Made by a program: the position numbers and the translations under genes. A DNA stretch of 64,000 bases from NCBI RefSeq assembly GCF_049195245.1, contig NZ_JBMIRR010000021.1, forward strand, positions 1 to 64,000, given 5' to 3'. This stretch comes from Arenimonas sp049195245 (GTDB taxonomy: Bacteria; Pseudomonadota; Gammaproteobacteria; Xanthomonadales; Xanthomonadaceae). The notes under the pieces were generated by a model, which was not told the origin of the DNA, searched no databases, and saw nothing but the letters and a program-made list of their open reading frames with translations. Below are positions 43,410 through 51,814 of the stretch, in pieces; the first letter of the stretch is position 1; each line of letters starts with the position of its first letter.

Positions 43410-45135
43410 GTTCGGCCAGCCGGGCCGCCAGGCGCGGCTCGGCCACCTCCGCGTCCAGCAGGAAGACTTCGGCGCCGTGCGCCGGCACCTCGGCCTCGAG
43501 CGTGCCGCCGGCCGCCACCGTGATGTCGCCGCCCGCCAGCGCTGCGCGCCACGTGCCGGCCTGCAGGTAGTCCGACACCGCGAAGCGCGTGGGCGCATCG
43601 CCCTTGTTGAGCAGCACCAGCGCGATCTGCGCCTTGCCCCCGTGCTGGTAGACGCGATAGAACGCCGCGCGGTCGCCCTGCAGTTCCAGGTTCAGCTGCA
43701 GGCCGCGCTGCAGCGCCGGCGAGGCCGCCCGCACGGCGGCGATGCGCTTGAGCGCCAGGTAGATCGGATGTGAACGCGCCTGGTCCACGCGCTGCTGGCC
43801 GAAATAATTGCGGTTGCCGGAATGTTCGACCCGCCCGCGCATGAAGCCGGTTTCCGACCCGTAGTAGATCACCGGCGTGCCGCGCGCGGTGAACAGCCAG
43901 TGGTGGGCATCGATGAAACCTTCGTCGCTGGCGTCCAGCCGCGCCATGTCGTGGTTGTCGTAGAAGGTCATCAGCTCGTAGGGGTTCTGGTACGGGCCGT
44001 TCTCCAGCGCCAGCGGCGCGGCCAGCGTGGCGTAGTCGCCGCCGTCTCGGTCCACCGCCTCCGACAGTGCCTTCTTCACCGGGAAATCGAGCACGCTGAT
44101 GCCGCCGTTCTCGGGCCAGGTGAAGGGCGCGATGGTGGCGGCGTCGTAGTCGAAGGCCTCGCCGAACATGAAGAAGCCCGGGTGCTTGGCGCGGATGCGG
44201 TCGGCGAACTCCTTCCAGAACGACAGCGGCTGGTGCCGGATGGTGTCGATGCGGAACGCGTCCACGCCCTGCGCGGCCCACTGCAGGTAGGCCGAGACCA
44301 GGTGGTCCATCACGGCGGGGTTGCCGGCGTCGAAGTCCGACAGCTGCGCCAGGTCGGGCTTGGTGTTGTAGAAGGCGTGCAGCGGGTTGTGGGCCGGATC
44401 CAGCTGCCCGGGCGGCAGGTTGCCGTGGTCGGCCACCAGGGTGCCGTCCTTGTCGAACACCTGGCCGAAACCGGGCTGCGCCACCGGCATCGTCCAGCCG
44501 GGCGAGCCGTGGTTGCCGACGATGTCGAGCACCGTCTTCAGGCCCTGGGCGCGCAGGCCCCGGGTGAGGTCGGCGAAAGCCAGGCCGGGGCTTTCCAGGT
44601 GTTCGTCAACGACGTGGAAGTTGGTGGCCCAGTAGCCGTGGTAGCCCGACTTGCCGCGGTCGGTGAGGAAGCTGGTGCAGCTGATGGCGTCGCCGCCGGT
44701 GAAGGCCTGGTCGGGGTTGTCCACGATCGGCGTGATCCACACCGCGCCGAAGCCCAGCTCGCGGAGGTAGCCGGCGTTGTCGAGCAGGCCGCGGAAATCG
44801 CCGCCTAGGTAGCCGATGTTGTCGCCCTCCTCGCCACCGCAGGGCAGCGGGATGTCGAAGCTGGGATGTTCGCCGCCCTGGTCGCGATGGTCGTTGCCCG
44901 GATCGCCGTTGACGAAGCGGTCGGTGACGACGAAGTACACCGCGTGCTCGGCCATCGGCTCCAGCGTGCCGTAGTAGCTGGGCGCGACCTCGCGCGGCGA
45001 GAGCGAAGCAGGCGCCGCCGGATCAACGGTGGCCGCGGCGTCCGGCGCGGCGGGCGTGGCCGGCGGGGCGCCGCAGCCGGTGGCCAGCGCCAGGCAGGTG
45101 GCCAGCGCCAGCAGGGAAGGTCGGGTCAGGGACAT
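43372..45135 (-). CDS. GH13 alpha-amylase lipoprotein
   Basis: A 587-residue glycoside hydrolase family 13 enzyme, exported and lipidated: the signal peptide ends LALATGC, with Cys21 as anchor. The (beta/alpha)8 barrel carries the three acids: nucleophile Asp297 (DAFRIDTIRH), acid/base Glu326 (MFGEAFD) and Asp396 (FYDNHDM). AVWITPIVDN and LDIVGNHG are further family regions. The C-terminal beta domain follows. The start at 45135 is chosen over a longer in-frame start because it opens with the signal peptide. It lies ten bases downstream of the MFS gene, so import and hydrolysis are coupled. Exact specificity (amylase, maltodextrinase) is unresolved. Confidence 0.92.
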   Translation of the reverse strand: MSLTRPSLLALATCLALATGCGAPPATPAAPDAAATVDPAAPASLSPREVAPSYYGTLEPMAEHAVYFVVTDRFVNGDPGNDHRDQGGEHPSFDIPLPCGGEEGDNIGYLGGDFRGLLDNAGYLRELGFGAVWITPIVDNPDQAFTGGDAISCTSFLTDRGKSGYHGYWATNFHVVDEHLESPGLAFADLTRGLRAQGLKTVLDIVGNHGSPGWTMPVAQPGFGQVFDKDGTLVADHGNLPPGQLDPAHNPLHAFYNTKPDLAQLSDFDAGNPAVMDHLVSAYLQWAAQGVDAFRIDTIRHQPLSFWKEFADRIRAKHPGFFMFGEAFDYDAATIAPFTWPENGGISVLDFPVKKALSEAVDRDGGDYATLAAPLALENGPYQNPYELMTFYDNHDMARLDASDEGFIDAHHWLFTARGTPVIYYGSETGFMRGRVEHSGNRNYFGQQRVDQARSHPIYLALKRIAAVRAASPALQRGLQLNLELQGDRAAFYRVYQHGGKAQIALVLLNKGDAPTRFAVSDYLQAGTWRAALAGGDITVAAGGTLEAEVPAHGAEVFLLDAEVAEPRLAARLAELMASARRRTSDG

Positions 45136-45145
45136 CGGCAAGGCC

Positions 45146-46528
45146 TCAGTGCGCGGTGGCGAGGGGTTCGGGCGCGGCCACCGGTTCGCGCACGCGCACC
45201 AGGCACAGCGCGCCAAGCAGCAGGCTGGCGCCGCTGATCATCATGCCGGCGATGGCCTGGTTGTCGAACAGGTGCCGCAGCGCGGGACCCAGCAGGGTCG
45301 CGGCGACGATCTGCGGGATCACGATGAACATGTTGAAGATGCCCATGTAGATGCCCATCTTCTGGTCCGGCACGCTGCTGGCCAGCAGCGCGTACGGCAT
45401 CGACAGGATGCTGGCCCAGGCCACGCCCACCAGCGCGAACGAGGCCACCAGGTAGCCCGGCGCCGGCACGTAGGCCATCGACAGGAATCCCAGCCCGCCC
45501 AGCACCAGTGCGCCGAAGTGCACGGCGCGGCGGTTCAGCGGCCGGCGCGCGGCGTAGAAGCTCAGCAGCAGCGCCACCGCCATGGACGACAGCCCGTAGT
45601 AACCCATGTAGCTGCCGACCAGGTCGGCCGCATCCTGGAAGGCGCCGTTGGCCTGCGTGAAGGCGGCGGCCTGCACGGCGTCGGCCATGTCGAAGGCCGA
45701 GGCATCCGGCGCCGGCGCCTTGAACACGTGCTCGGTCAGCGCCGGCGTGGCCAGGCTCCACATCGAGAAGAAGGCCAGCCAGCTGAAGAACTGCACGGTG
45801 CCGATGGCGAACATCTGCCGCGGCATGGTCACCACGTGGTGCACGATTTCGCCGATCATGCCGCGGCCGGATTTTTTCTCCGCCGCGAACCGCTCCGGAT
45901 CTTCGGGCGGATACTCCTTCGTGGTGAAGATGGTGACCAGGATGCTGGCCAGGAACACGAAGGCGCCGATCGAGAACGCCAGCTTCACCGACGGCGGCAC
46001 CACGCCGGGGCCGGCCTCGTTGGACACGCCCATCTGCGCCACCAGCCAGGGCAGGTTGCTGGCCACCCAGGTGCCGATGCCGATGATCAGGGTCTGCAGC
46101 ACGAAGCCGTAGGAGCGCTGCTTTTCCGGAAGCTTGTCGGCCACCAGCGCGCGGAACGGTTCCATGCTGATGTTGATCGAGGCGTCGAGCACCCACAGCA
46201 GGCCGGCCGCCATCCACAGCGCCGGGGAGTAAGGCATGAACACCAGCGCGATCGAACTCAGGATCGCGCCGACCAGGAAATAGGGCCGGCGACGGCCCAG
46301 GATCGGGTGCCAGGTGCGGTCGCTGAAGTAGCCCACGATCGGCTGCACCAGCAGGCCCGTGAGCGGCGCGGCGATCCAAAGCAGGGGCAGCGAGTCCTTG
46401 TCGGCACCCAGCGTCTGGAAGATGCGCGACATGAAGCCGCCCTGCAGCGCGAAGCCGAACTGGATCCCGAGGAATCCGAAGGACATGTTCCAGATCTGCC
46501 AGAACGACAGATTCGGCTTGGTGGCCAT
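45146..46528 (-). CDS. MFS sugar transporter (GPH/SLC45-like, probable maltose type)
   Basis: A 460-residue, 12-helix inner-membrane transporter. GYFSDRTWHPILGRRRPYFLVG is the loop 2-3 signature of the GPH/SLC45-type sugar carriers, and WVLDASINISMEPFRALVAD is typical of the bacterial maltose/sucrose members. A strong ribosome site (GGGAGGGG on the minus strand) sets the start. It is the promoter-proximal gene of a two-gene operon with the amylase. A candidate LacI-type operator lies 125 bases upstream. Proton-coupled maltose/maltodextrin uptake is inferred from family and neighbours. Confidence 0.9.
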   Translation of the reverse strand: MATKPNLSFWQIWNMSFGFLGIQFGFALQGGFMSRIFQTLGADKDSLPLLWIAAPLTGLLVQPIVGYFSDRTWHPILGRRRPYFLVGAILSSIALVFMPYSPALWMAAGLLWVLDASINISMEPFRALVADKLPEKQRSYGFVLQTLIIGIGTWVASNLPWLVAQMGVSNEAGPGVVPPSVKLAFSIGAFVFLASILVTIFTTKEYPPEDPERFAAEKKSGRGMIGEIVHHVVTMPRQMFAIGTVQFFSWLAFFSMWSLATPALTEHVFKAPAPDASAFDMADAVQAAAFTQANGAFQDAADLVGSYMGYYGLSSMAVALLLSFYAARRPLNRRAVHFGALVLGGLGFLSMAYVPAPGYLVASFALVGVAWASILSMPYALLASSVPDQKMGIYMGIFNMFIVIPQIVAATLLGPALRHLFDNQAIAGMMISGASLLLGALCLVRVREPVAAPEPLATAH

Positions 46529-46653
46529 GGTTCCCCTCCCAGGGAAGCGCGCGGGGCGCCGATGTGTGGTGTCGCGCGCCTGGTCGGTCCGGCACCGGCG
46601 CTTTTTTTGTGCACCCCGATGGTAGGCTGCGGACGGCCGGCGCGCCTGCCGCG

Positions 46654-46667
46654 TGCATACGTATTCA
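46654..46667. promoter_or_regulatory. LacI-type operator candidate, site 1
   Basis: TGCATACGTATTCA, that is TGAATACGTATGCA on the minus strand, within a nearly perfect 20-base palindrome (46651-46670, one mismatched pair). It lies 125 bases before the MFS start and 65 bases before the antiporter start. Identical to sites 2 and 3. Confidence 0.8.
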
Positions 46668-46732
46668 CGCGACGCGAAGCGGGCGCAGAGGCATCTTGCC
46701 CCGACCACACCGCCCCGAGGGAACCGCCGGCC

Positions 46733-47914
46733 GTGACCCCCATCGAACGCATGCTGATCGCGATGACGCTGATCCTGGCCCTGCCCTACCTGATCTGGCG
46801 GCTGGGACGCACCGAGTACTTCGCGCCGCTGGTGGTGGTGCAGATCGTCACCGGCATCCTGCTGGGACCGGGACTGCTGGGCGCGGTGTTCCCGGCCTAC
46901 TACGCGGCCGTGTTCACGCCCGAGGTGATACAGCAACTGGGCGCGATCGCGGCCTGGGCGGTGATGCTGTTCGTCTGGACCGCCGGCCTGGAGCTGGACC
47001 TGCACGAGGCCTGGGCCAAGCGCGGCGAAACCGCGCTCACCGCCGGCCTGGCCCTGGGTGCACCGCTGCTGCTGGGCGGCGCCGCGGCCGCGCTGCTGCT
47101 CTACCAGGATGCCGCCTGGGCCGGACCGCAGGGCGCGCCCTGGCAGTTCGTGCTCGGCGTGGGCATGGCCTGCGCGGTGACCGCGCTGCCGATCCTGATC
47201 CTGTTCATGGAAAAGCTGGCCATCCTGCGCGAACCCCTGGGCCAGCGCGTGCTGCGCTACGCCAGCCTGGACGACGTGGTGATCTGGGGCGTGCTGGCCC
47301 TGATCCTGCTCGACTACGAGCGCCTGGGCCGGCAGGCCATCTTCCTCGGCGGCTTCGCGGTGGCGGCCTGGGGCATGGCCTGGCTGATGCCGCGCCTGCC
47401 CGAGCGCGACCGCTGGTACGTGGCCATGGTGTGGCTGGCGGCCTGCGGCTTCGCCGGCGACTGGTCCGGCCTGCACTACATGGTCGGCGCCTTCCTGGCC
47501 GGCGCGGTGATGAACCGGCGCTGGTTCAACGCCGAACACCTGGACCTGCTGCGCACGCACCTGCTGCTGGTGGTGATGCCGGTGTTCTTCCTCAGCACCG
47601 GGCTGCGCACGCAGTGGACGCTGGGCGGCGCCGCGGTGTTCGGCGCGGCGGCGCTGCTGCTGGTGGCCTCGGTGGCCGGCAAGCTCGCCGGCGTGCACCT
47701 GGCCGGGCGCCTGCTGCGCTGGCCGGCGGGCCAGGCCGGGGTGATCGGCTGGCTGCTGCAGACCAAGGCGCTGATCATGATCATCTTCGCCAACATCCTG
47801 CTCGACCGCGGGGTGATCGCCGCCGGCACCTTCACCGCGCTGCTGCTGATGGCCGTCGCCAGCACCATGCTGACCGTGCCGATGGTTGCGCCTCGCCTTT
47901 CGCCTCGGGTTTGA
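46733..47914 (+). CDS. Cation/proton antiporter, Kef/NhaP-like membrane domain
   Basis: A 393-residue inner-membrane protein with about 12 helices, of the CPA2 monovalent cation:proton antiporter type (VVVQIVTGILLGPGLLG, WTAGLELDLHEAW, ASLDDVVIWGVLAL with the conserved acidic pair, MIIFANILLDRGVI). It lacks the C-terminal TrkA-N nucleotide-binding domain of KefB/KefC. The start is taken as GTG at 46733 with GAGGG (46717-46721) upstream; ATG at 46751 is an alternative. It is divergent from the MFS operon, with operator site 1 in between, but a role in sugar use is not evident. Confidence 0.85.
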   Translation: MTPIERMLIAMTLILALPYLIWRLGRTEYFAPLVVVQIVTGILLGPGLLGAVFPAYYAAVFTPEVIQQLGAIAAWAVMLFVWTAGLELDLHEAWAKRGETALTAGLALGAPLLLGGAAAALLLYQDAAWAGPQGAPWQFVLGVGMACAVTALPILILFMEKLAILREPLGQRVLRYASLDDVVIWGVLALILLDYERLGRQAIFLGGFAVAAWGMAWLMPRLPERDRWYVAMVWLAACGFAGDWSGLHYMVGAFLAGAVMNRRWFNAEHLDLLRTHLLLVVMPVFFLSTGLRTQWTLGGAAVFGAAALLLVASVAGKLAGVHLAGRLLRWPAGQAGVIGWLLQTKALIMIIFANILLDRGVIAAGTFTALLLMAVASTMLTVPMVAPRLSPRV

Positions 47915-47943
47915 TTCTCTGGCCGGGGTATGGCGCCTGCGTC

Positions 47944-48778
47944 ACCGCGGAAGCGAAGGTCACTTTCTGCTCAGTGAAGCCTTTTATTTCGCAGAAAGTG
48001 ACCTTCGCTTCCACGGCGCCGCCGGTACATCCGCCGAGGGTTCTCAAAGGAAGGCCCGTGGCCACGCGCTTCGATGCTTACGCGTGTGCGATCAAGACCA
48101 AGGCGGGTCATCTCTCCTGCTGATCGCGCGGTTAAACGAGTCCGTACCCCTCCCGCCTCCGCGTCAACGCGTGCGTGTCCACCTGGACACGCAGCCGACA
48201 TGGTCGCTAACTGGATGGACGTCGAGACCGGGACACCTGTCCGCCCGGCGGCGGGGGTGGGTTCTGCGCGAACCCGAGAAGCGCATCCGGCGGGAAAAGC
48301 GAGAAGCGTGCGCTCCCGCGCGCAGAGCATGTTCCCTGCTTTCTTCTCGTCCCCACGGTGGGCATCGGACGGTAAGTATCCGATGCGCTCCAAACACGGT
48401 CTTCCCCGGTTTCGGCCAGGCCCGTGAGGCACCGGAATCGCTTCTCACGCTCGCCCCGAACTTACACCCGCCGCCGGGCGGACAGGTGTCCCGGTCTCGA
48501 CGTCCATCCAGCGCGCGACCAAGGGGATCGCGTGTCCAGGGGGACACGCACGCGTTGACGTGCTGGCGCCAAGTCGACCGCACTGTTTCACTGCGTGATC
48601 GGCAGGAGAGATGACTGGCCTCGGCCCGGATCGCACACGCGCAAGCATCGAAGCGCGCGGGCACGGGCCTTCCTGTCAGGAACCCGGATGACCCAGACCG
48701 GGCGTGCCGTGGAGGTGCAGCTCACTTTCTGCGAAATAAAGGCCTTGCAGAGCAGAAACTGACCTGCCCCTCCGCGGT
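47944..48778. repeat. Large structured inverted-repeat element, non-coding
   Basis: Two arms of exactly 312 bases (47944-48255 and 48467-48778) in inverted orientation around a 211-base centre, all in the gap between convergent genes. Innermost 45 bases (48211-48255 / 48467-48511) are perfectly complementary; 48164-48192 / 48530-48558 match at 28 of 29; other parts are diverged but alignable. Each arm ends in its own hairpin (47949-48012, perfect 22-bp stem; 48711-48773, 19 of 22) and holds an 8-bp tetraloop hairpin (48173-48192; 48530-48549). Stem positions 4 and 8 of the terminal hairpins differ between arms with both strands changed together. The open frames inside look like shadows. Nature unknown: composite mobile repeat or structured RNA. 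Confidence 0.85.
48362..48386. repeat. Central hairpin of the inverted-repeat element
   Basis: Perfect 8-base arms GCATCGGA and TCCGATGC around a nine-base loop, in the unique centre between the two 312-base arms. It is separate from the arm structures and may be the functional core or simply another hairpin. Confidence 0.6.
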
Positions 48779-48821
48779 ACGACCGGCGCCGCAAATCCAC
48801 GGTTCGCCCGGCGCAGAAGCC

Positions 48822-48853
48822 AAAAAAACCCCGCCGGCGCGGGGCCGGCGGGG
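48822..48853 (-). terminator. Intrinsic terminator of the TonB-dependent receptor
   Basis: Read on the minus strand: a ten-base GC stem (48844-48853 with 48829-48838), a five-base loop and then seven T's (48822-48828). It lies 17 bases beyond the receptor's stop codon. Confidence 0.94.
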
Positions 48854-48870
48854 TGGGGAGATTCCATCAC

Positions 48871-51567
48871 TCAGAACTTGTAGTTGATGCCGAACAGGTA
48901 GTTGCGGCCGTATTCGAAGAACTGGCGCGGACGCTGGTCCAGGCCGTCGTAGGTCGAACGGAAGGGCTCGTCGGTGAGGTTGTTGACCTGCAGCAGGAAG
49001 GACAGGTCCTTGAGCGGACCCGACTGCAGCGTGTAGCCCACCTGGAAGTCCACCACCGCCTCGCCCGCGAACAGGATGCGGGTGCGGTCGCCGCCGAAGC
49101 CCTGCACTTCACCCAGGAACTCGGAGCGGCTGCGGCGGCTGCCGCGGATCGAGAAGCCGTAGCGCTCGTAGTACAGCGTCACGTTCGACGTGTACTTGGA
49201 GAAGCCGGGCAGCGCGGTGGTGGTGCCGGGACCGTCGGGCGAGATGCTGGTGTCGCTGTCGGTGTAGCTGGCCTGCAGGCCCAGGCCCTCCAGCGGCGCC
49301 CACAGCAGGTCGAACGGCACCGAGACCGCCAGCTCCAGGCCCTTGAGCTTGCCGCCCTCGCCGTTCTGCGGCGAGGTGAACTCGCCGATGTTCGACGGCG
49401 GGATGTCGGCGGGCAGCGTGCCAGGGGGGATGGCGAGCCCGCTGAAATCGAACGGCACCACCTGGTCGTAGATGTAGGTGCGCAGGTCCTTGTAGAAGTA
49501 CGCCGCCGACACGTAGCCGCGTCCGCCGAAGTACTTCTCGTACGACAGGTCCAGCGAGTTGGCGATCCACGGCTCCAGCTCGGGGTTGCCGCCGCCGCCC
49601 GACCAGATGTCGCGGCCGCGGTCGATGCCGTAGCCGGCGTTGGCCCGCATCTGGTCCATGCGCGGACGCGCCATCTGGCGCCCGGCGCCGAAACGCAGCT
49701 TCTGCTCCCAGGGCAAGGTGAAGTTGAGGTTCAGGCTGGGCAGCACGTCGGTGTACTTGGCGCCGCCGTTGATCGGGTCGCCGACCGGGTTGCCTTCGTA
49801 AGTGGCGAAGCCATTCGAGCTCTGGTCGGTCTGCACGATCTGCACGCCAATGTTGCCGCGCACCGGCACCGAGCCCAGGTCGGTATCGATGTTGGCCTGC
49901 ACGAACAGGGTGCTGACCGTTTCGTCGATGCTCCAGTTCTTGTTGGCGATGTCGCCGTTCTCGTTGCCGTCCAGCGCGTACACCGACGCCAGCGCGGCGC
50001 GGGCGTCGTAGCCGAAGATCGCCGGCAGCCCGGCGAAGTTGAAGCTGTTGCCGGTGAGCAGGCTGTCGGGGATGGCCAGGGTGGCGCCGTCGCGGCAGGC
50101 CACCAGGCACAGGAAGTTCTCGTTCGAGGCGCGGCTCTTCTCGCGGTCGGTGATGTTGAAGCCGAACTCGATGCTGGAGATGGCGCCGGACTCGAAGGTA
50201 CGCTCGAAGTCGGCACGCGCCGCCATCAGGTTGTCGCGCACCTCGAAGTCCTTGACGTAGCCGTCCTGGCCCCAGCCACCGGCGTCGGTGAGCACGAAGT
50301 TGTCGGGATTGCCGTAGTCGAAGCCGAACTCGAAGTCGAAATAGCCGTCCGGGTTGAGCGTGGCCGAGCCGGAGTCGGTGACGCCAGCCGGGAAGCCCGC
50401 GTAGGTTTCCAGGATGCGTTCCTGGCGGTCCGCGCGCGAGGCGCTCAGGTCCAGGTTGACGGTCCAGGCGTCGCTCAGCGTCCACTGCTGTTCCCAGCCG
50501 AAGGACATCAGGGTGTCCTCGGCGCCGTTGAAGTCGTTGCGCATCACCGGGTCGAAGCCGGTGAAATCGAACGAGGTGGCGGTGCCGGTGGAATCGTTGA
50601 CGCGGTTGGTCACCGTGCCCGGGATGCCGAATTCCATGCCGCGCTTGATCTCTTCCTTGTCGAAGCGCGAGTAGTAGAAGTCGAACATCGTGCGGTAGCT
50701 GTCGGTGGGGCGGTATTCCACCGCCGCCATGAAGCCGTCGCGGGTGTTGTCGTTCTGGAAGTCGTAGAGCTTGCCGCCGCCCAGCAGGCCGTTGTTGTAG
50801 CCCCAGGCCTCGAACTGATGGCCCTGGTTGGGGTTGTTCAGGCGCGCATAGCCCAGCGCCAGGCCCACCGTGTTGTCGGCGAACTGATCAATGTACGAGA
50901 TGCTGAATCGGTTGCCGTATTCCTTCTCGTCACCCAGCTTGCTCATGTCGCCGCGGGCATTGACCGCGATGGTGCGCTCGGAATAGTTCAGCGGCCGCAG
51001 GGTCTGCAGGTCCACCGTGCCCGACAGGCCCTGGCCGACCAGCGAGGCGTCGGCGGTCTTGTAGACCACCACCTGGCTCATCAGTTCCGAGGGGTACTGG
51101 TCGAACTCGACGCCGCGGTTGTTGCCCAGGCTGACCTGCTCGCGGCCGTTGAGCGTGGTGGCGGCGAAGTCGCCGGCCAGGCCGCGGATGTTGATTTCGG
51201 AGGCACGGCCGCGGTCGCGCTGCGCGGTCAGGCCGGGCAGTCGGGCAATCGAGTCGGCGATGCTGGTGTCGGGAAGCTTGCCGATGTCCTCGGCGGAAAT
51301 GGCCTCGACGATGGACGTGGAGGTTTCCTTGGTCTCGATGGCGTTCTCGATGCCGGCGCGGATGCCGGTGACCTCGAGGGTGTCGAGCACGGTGGCTTCA
51401 CCGGCCGCTTCGGCTTCGGCCTTGGCCTTGGCTTCCGCTTCGGCCCGGGCCTTGGCTTCGTCCGTGGTTTCGGTGGCCGGGGTTGCCTGGGCATGGACCT
51501 GGCCCGATGCCGCCAGGATCGCGGAGGCCAGTGCGACGCTCAGCACATTGCGCTTGATATTCAACAT
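48871..51567 (-). CDS. TonB-dependent receptor, probable maltodextrin/starch type
   Basis: Outer-membrane active transporter of 898 residues. The signal peptide ends HAQA; the start at 51567 is set by GGGAGGGGAG just upstream and discards a long in-frame N-terminal extension. A TonB-box-like LDTLEVTG precedes the plug (IEAISAEDIGKLPDTSIADSIARLPGL, INIRGL). Before it lies an unusual Ala/Glu/Lys-rich stretch (about residues 35-57). The rest is a 22-strand barrel ending in the aromatic NYKF, with LPSLNLNFTLPWEQKLRFG typical of the large sugar receptors of Caulobacter and Xanthomonas. Operator site 2, amylase and pullulanase nearby support malto-oligosaccharide import; specificity is inferred. 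Confidence 0.92.
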   Translation of the reverse strand: MLNIKRNVLSVALASAILAASGQVHAQATPATETTDEAKARAEAEAKAKAEAEAAGEATVLDTLEVTGIRAGIENAIETKETSTSIVEAISAEDIGKLPDTSIADSIARLPGLTAQRDRGRASEINIRGLAGDFAATTLNGREQVSLGNNRGVEFDQYPSELMSQVVVYKTADASLVGQGLSGTVDLQTLRPLNYSERTIAVNARGDMSKLGDEKEYGNRFSISYIDQFADNTVGLALGYARLNNPNQGHQFEAWGYNNGLLGGGKLYDFQNDNTRDGFMAAVEYRPTDSYRTMFDFYYSRFDKEEIKRGMEFGIPGTVTNRVNDSTGTATSFDFTGFDPVMRNDFNGAEDTLMSFGWEQQWTLSDAWTVNLDLSASRADRQERILETYAGFPAGVTDSGSATLNPDGYFDFEFGFDYGNPDNFVLTDAGGWGQDGYVKDFEVRDNLMAARADFERTFESGAISSIEFGFNITDREKSRASNENFLCLVACRDGATLAIPDSLLTGNSFNFAGLPAIFGYDARAALASVYALDGNENGDIANKNWSIDETVSTLFVQANIDTDLGSVPVRGNIGVQIVQTDQSSNGFATYEGNPVGDPINGGAKYTDVLPSLNLNFTLPWEQKLRFGAGRQMARPRMDQMRANAGYGIDRGRDIWSGGGGNPELEPWIANSLDLSYEKYFGGRGYVSAAYFYKDLRTYIYDQVVPFDFSGLAIPPGTLPADIPPSNIGEFTSPQNGEGGKLKGLELAVSVPFDLLWAPLEGLGLQASYTDSDTSISPDGPGTTTALPGFSKYTSNVTLYYERYGFSIRGSRRSRSEFLGEVQGFGGDRTRILFAGEAVVDFQVGYTLQSGPLKDLSFLLQVNNLTDEPFRSTYDGLDQRPRQFFEYGRNYLFGINYKF

Positions 51568-51718
51568 CTCCCCTCCCGGGACACGTTGGTTGTTCCAGAC
51601 TGTGCCCGCCGGCGGCCCCCTGAAACCTGGCAAAAACCCGCGGGAATTTCGCGCCCGACAGTGCATGCCGTCGTGCTGGTGGCGATAGTAGCCCCGGGTT
51701 CCGGCGCACGGACGGGAC

Positions 51719-51732
51719 TGCATACGTATTCA
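51719..51732. promoter_or_regulatory. LacI-type operator candidate, site 2
   Basis: The same 14-mer as site 1 (TGCATACGTATTCA on the plus strand), in the 247-base divergent region between the receptor (start 151 bases away) and the second amylase (start 82 bases away). One site could control both genes. Confidence 0.8.
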
Positions 51733-51814
51733 AGGCGCGGCATGCGCAGGAACGTCACGTGGCCTGCAGTGGATCGGGTAAACCGTACGGGCCGGCGACC
51801 CGGAAGGAGATCCA

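Noticed and set aside
48164..48664. 166-codon minus-strand open frame inside the inverted-repeat element
   Set aside because: The two arms differ by indels relative to this frame, no ribosome-binding site or domain is seen, and the Arg/Pro/Cys-rich composition looks like a GC shadow. I treat the region as non-coding.
51568..51723. N-terminal extension of the TonB-dependent receptor
   Set aside because: The start at 51567 is preceded by a strong ribosome site and begins the signal peptide; the extension would place 52 residues before it.
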